From: GCA-2712985 sp964515905
GTDB taxonomy: Bacteria; Pseudomonadota; Alphaproteobacteria; UBA7887
Length of the DNA: 64,000 nt
Assembly (NCBI GenBank): GCA_964515905.1
Contig: CAZEWK010000097.1
Span: 33,560 to 97,559 of the forward strand
Direction: 5' to 3'
Shown: positions 63,942 to 64,000 of the stretch, in pieces
How positions within the stretch are numbered: position 1 is the first letter of the stretch
How the letters are laid out: each line of letters begins with the position of its first letter
Notes under the pieces: generated by a model
Databases searched by the model: none
What the model was told of the DNA's origin: nothing
What the model saw: the letters and a program-made list of their open reading frames with translations, nothing else
Made by a program: the position numbers and the translations under genes

Positions 63942-64000
63942 GAACACCTTTAGGCAAATCAACTTCAGTCTTTACCATCATCCGGGAGGCTATACCGGAA

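Overview
This window reads as a chromosomal segment of an uncultured, probably marine, alphaproteobacterium of Rhodospirillales type. The basis is gene content and order: cobS next to a J-domain protein and bolA, aroK-aroB-corC, the MoxR/DUF58/BatA-DUF4159 block followed by DUF1285-NUDIX-DUF6111-CCA transferase, lgt-midA-pgeF, and ribF-ileS-lspA-bamF. Base composition looks mid to high 40s % GC by eye. Genes are tightly packed, with many 4-base stop/start overlaps. I see no rRNA, tRNA, insertion sequence, prophage or CRISPR array.

1-9 kb: the 5' part of cobS (cut by the window edge), a J-domain protein, bolA, a TauD-type dioxygenase, corC, aroB and aroK. Next come a small membrane protein and a long secreted protein split by one in-frame TAG, then xerD. 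9-14.6 kb: accA and an incomplete aerobic benzoyl-CoA (box) module, boxB and boxC, with a divergent PaaK-like ligase. 14.6-26 kb: housekeeping genes (tadA, a C26 amidase, a pseudouridine synthase, rsmD, mutL, pgi, bamF, lspA, ileS, ribF). 26-29 kb: a di-haem cytochrome and an imelysin, in an operon with a very good Fur box upstream. 29-40 kb: methylenetetrahydrofolate reductase, the MoxR/Bat-like envelope block, and the DUF1285-NUDIX-DUF6111-CCA operon. 40-46.6 kb: a lipoprotein with a tiny coupled ORF, pgeF, midA, lgt, hldD, a UbiK-like protein, proC and a TetR/COQ9-like protein. 46.6-52 kb: an EnvZ/OmpR-type pair and a DUF1501/DUF1800 pair.

52-62.7 kb is the most unusual part. A NosR-like flavin/iron-sulfur membrane protein lies on the plus strand. 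A minus-strand four-gene cassette follows: an ExbB-like channel, an ExbD-like protein with a novel periplasmic domain, and two paralogous small membrane proteins. Then comes a plus-strand periplasmic module: a quinoprotein dehydrogenase with a lanthanide-type DYD motif but with the usual glutamate metal ligand and the vicinal cysteines missing, a strong hairpin, a cytochrome c, an EF-hand protein, two secreted proteins of unknown function and a membrane-anchored TPR protein. The window ends with an acyl-CoA dehydrogenase.

The strongest candidates for something undescribed are this quinoprotein module and the ExbB/ExbD-like cassette. All functional calls come from reading motifs and gene order; no database search was run.
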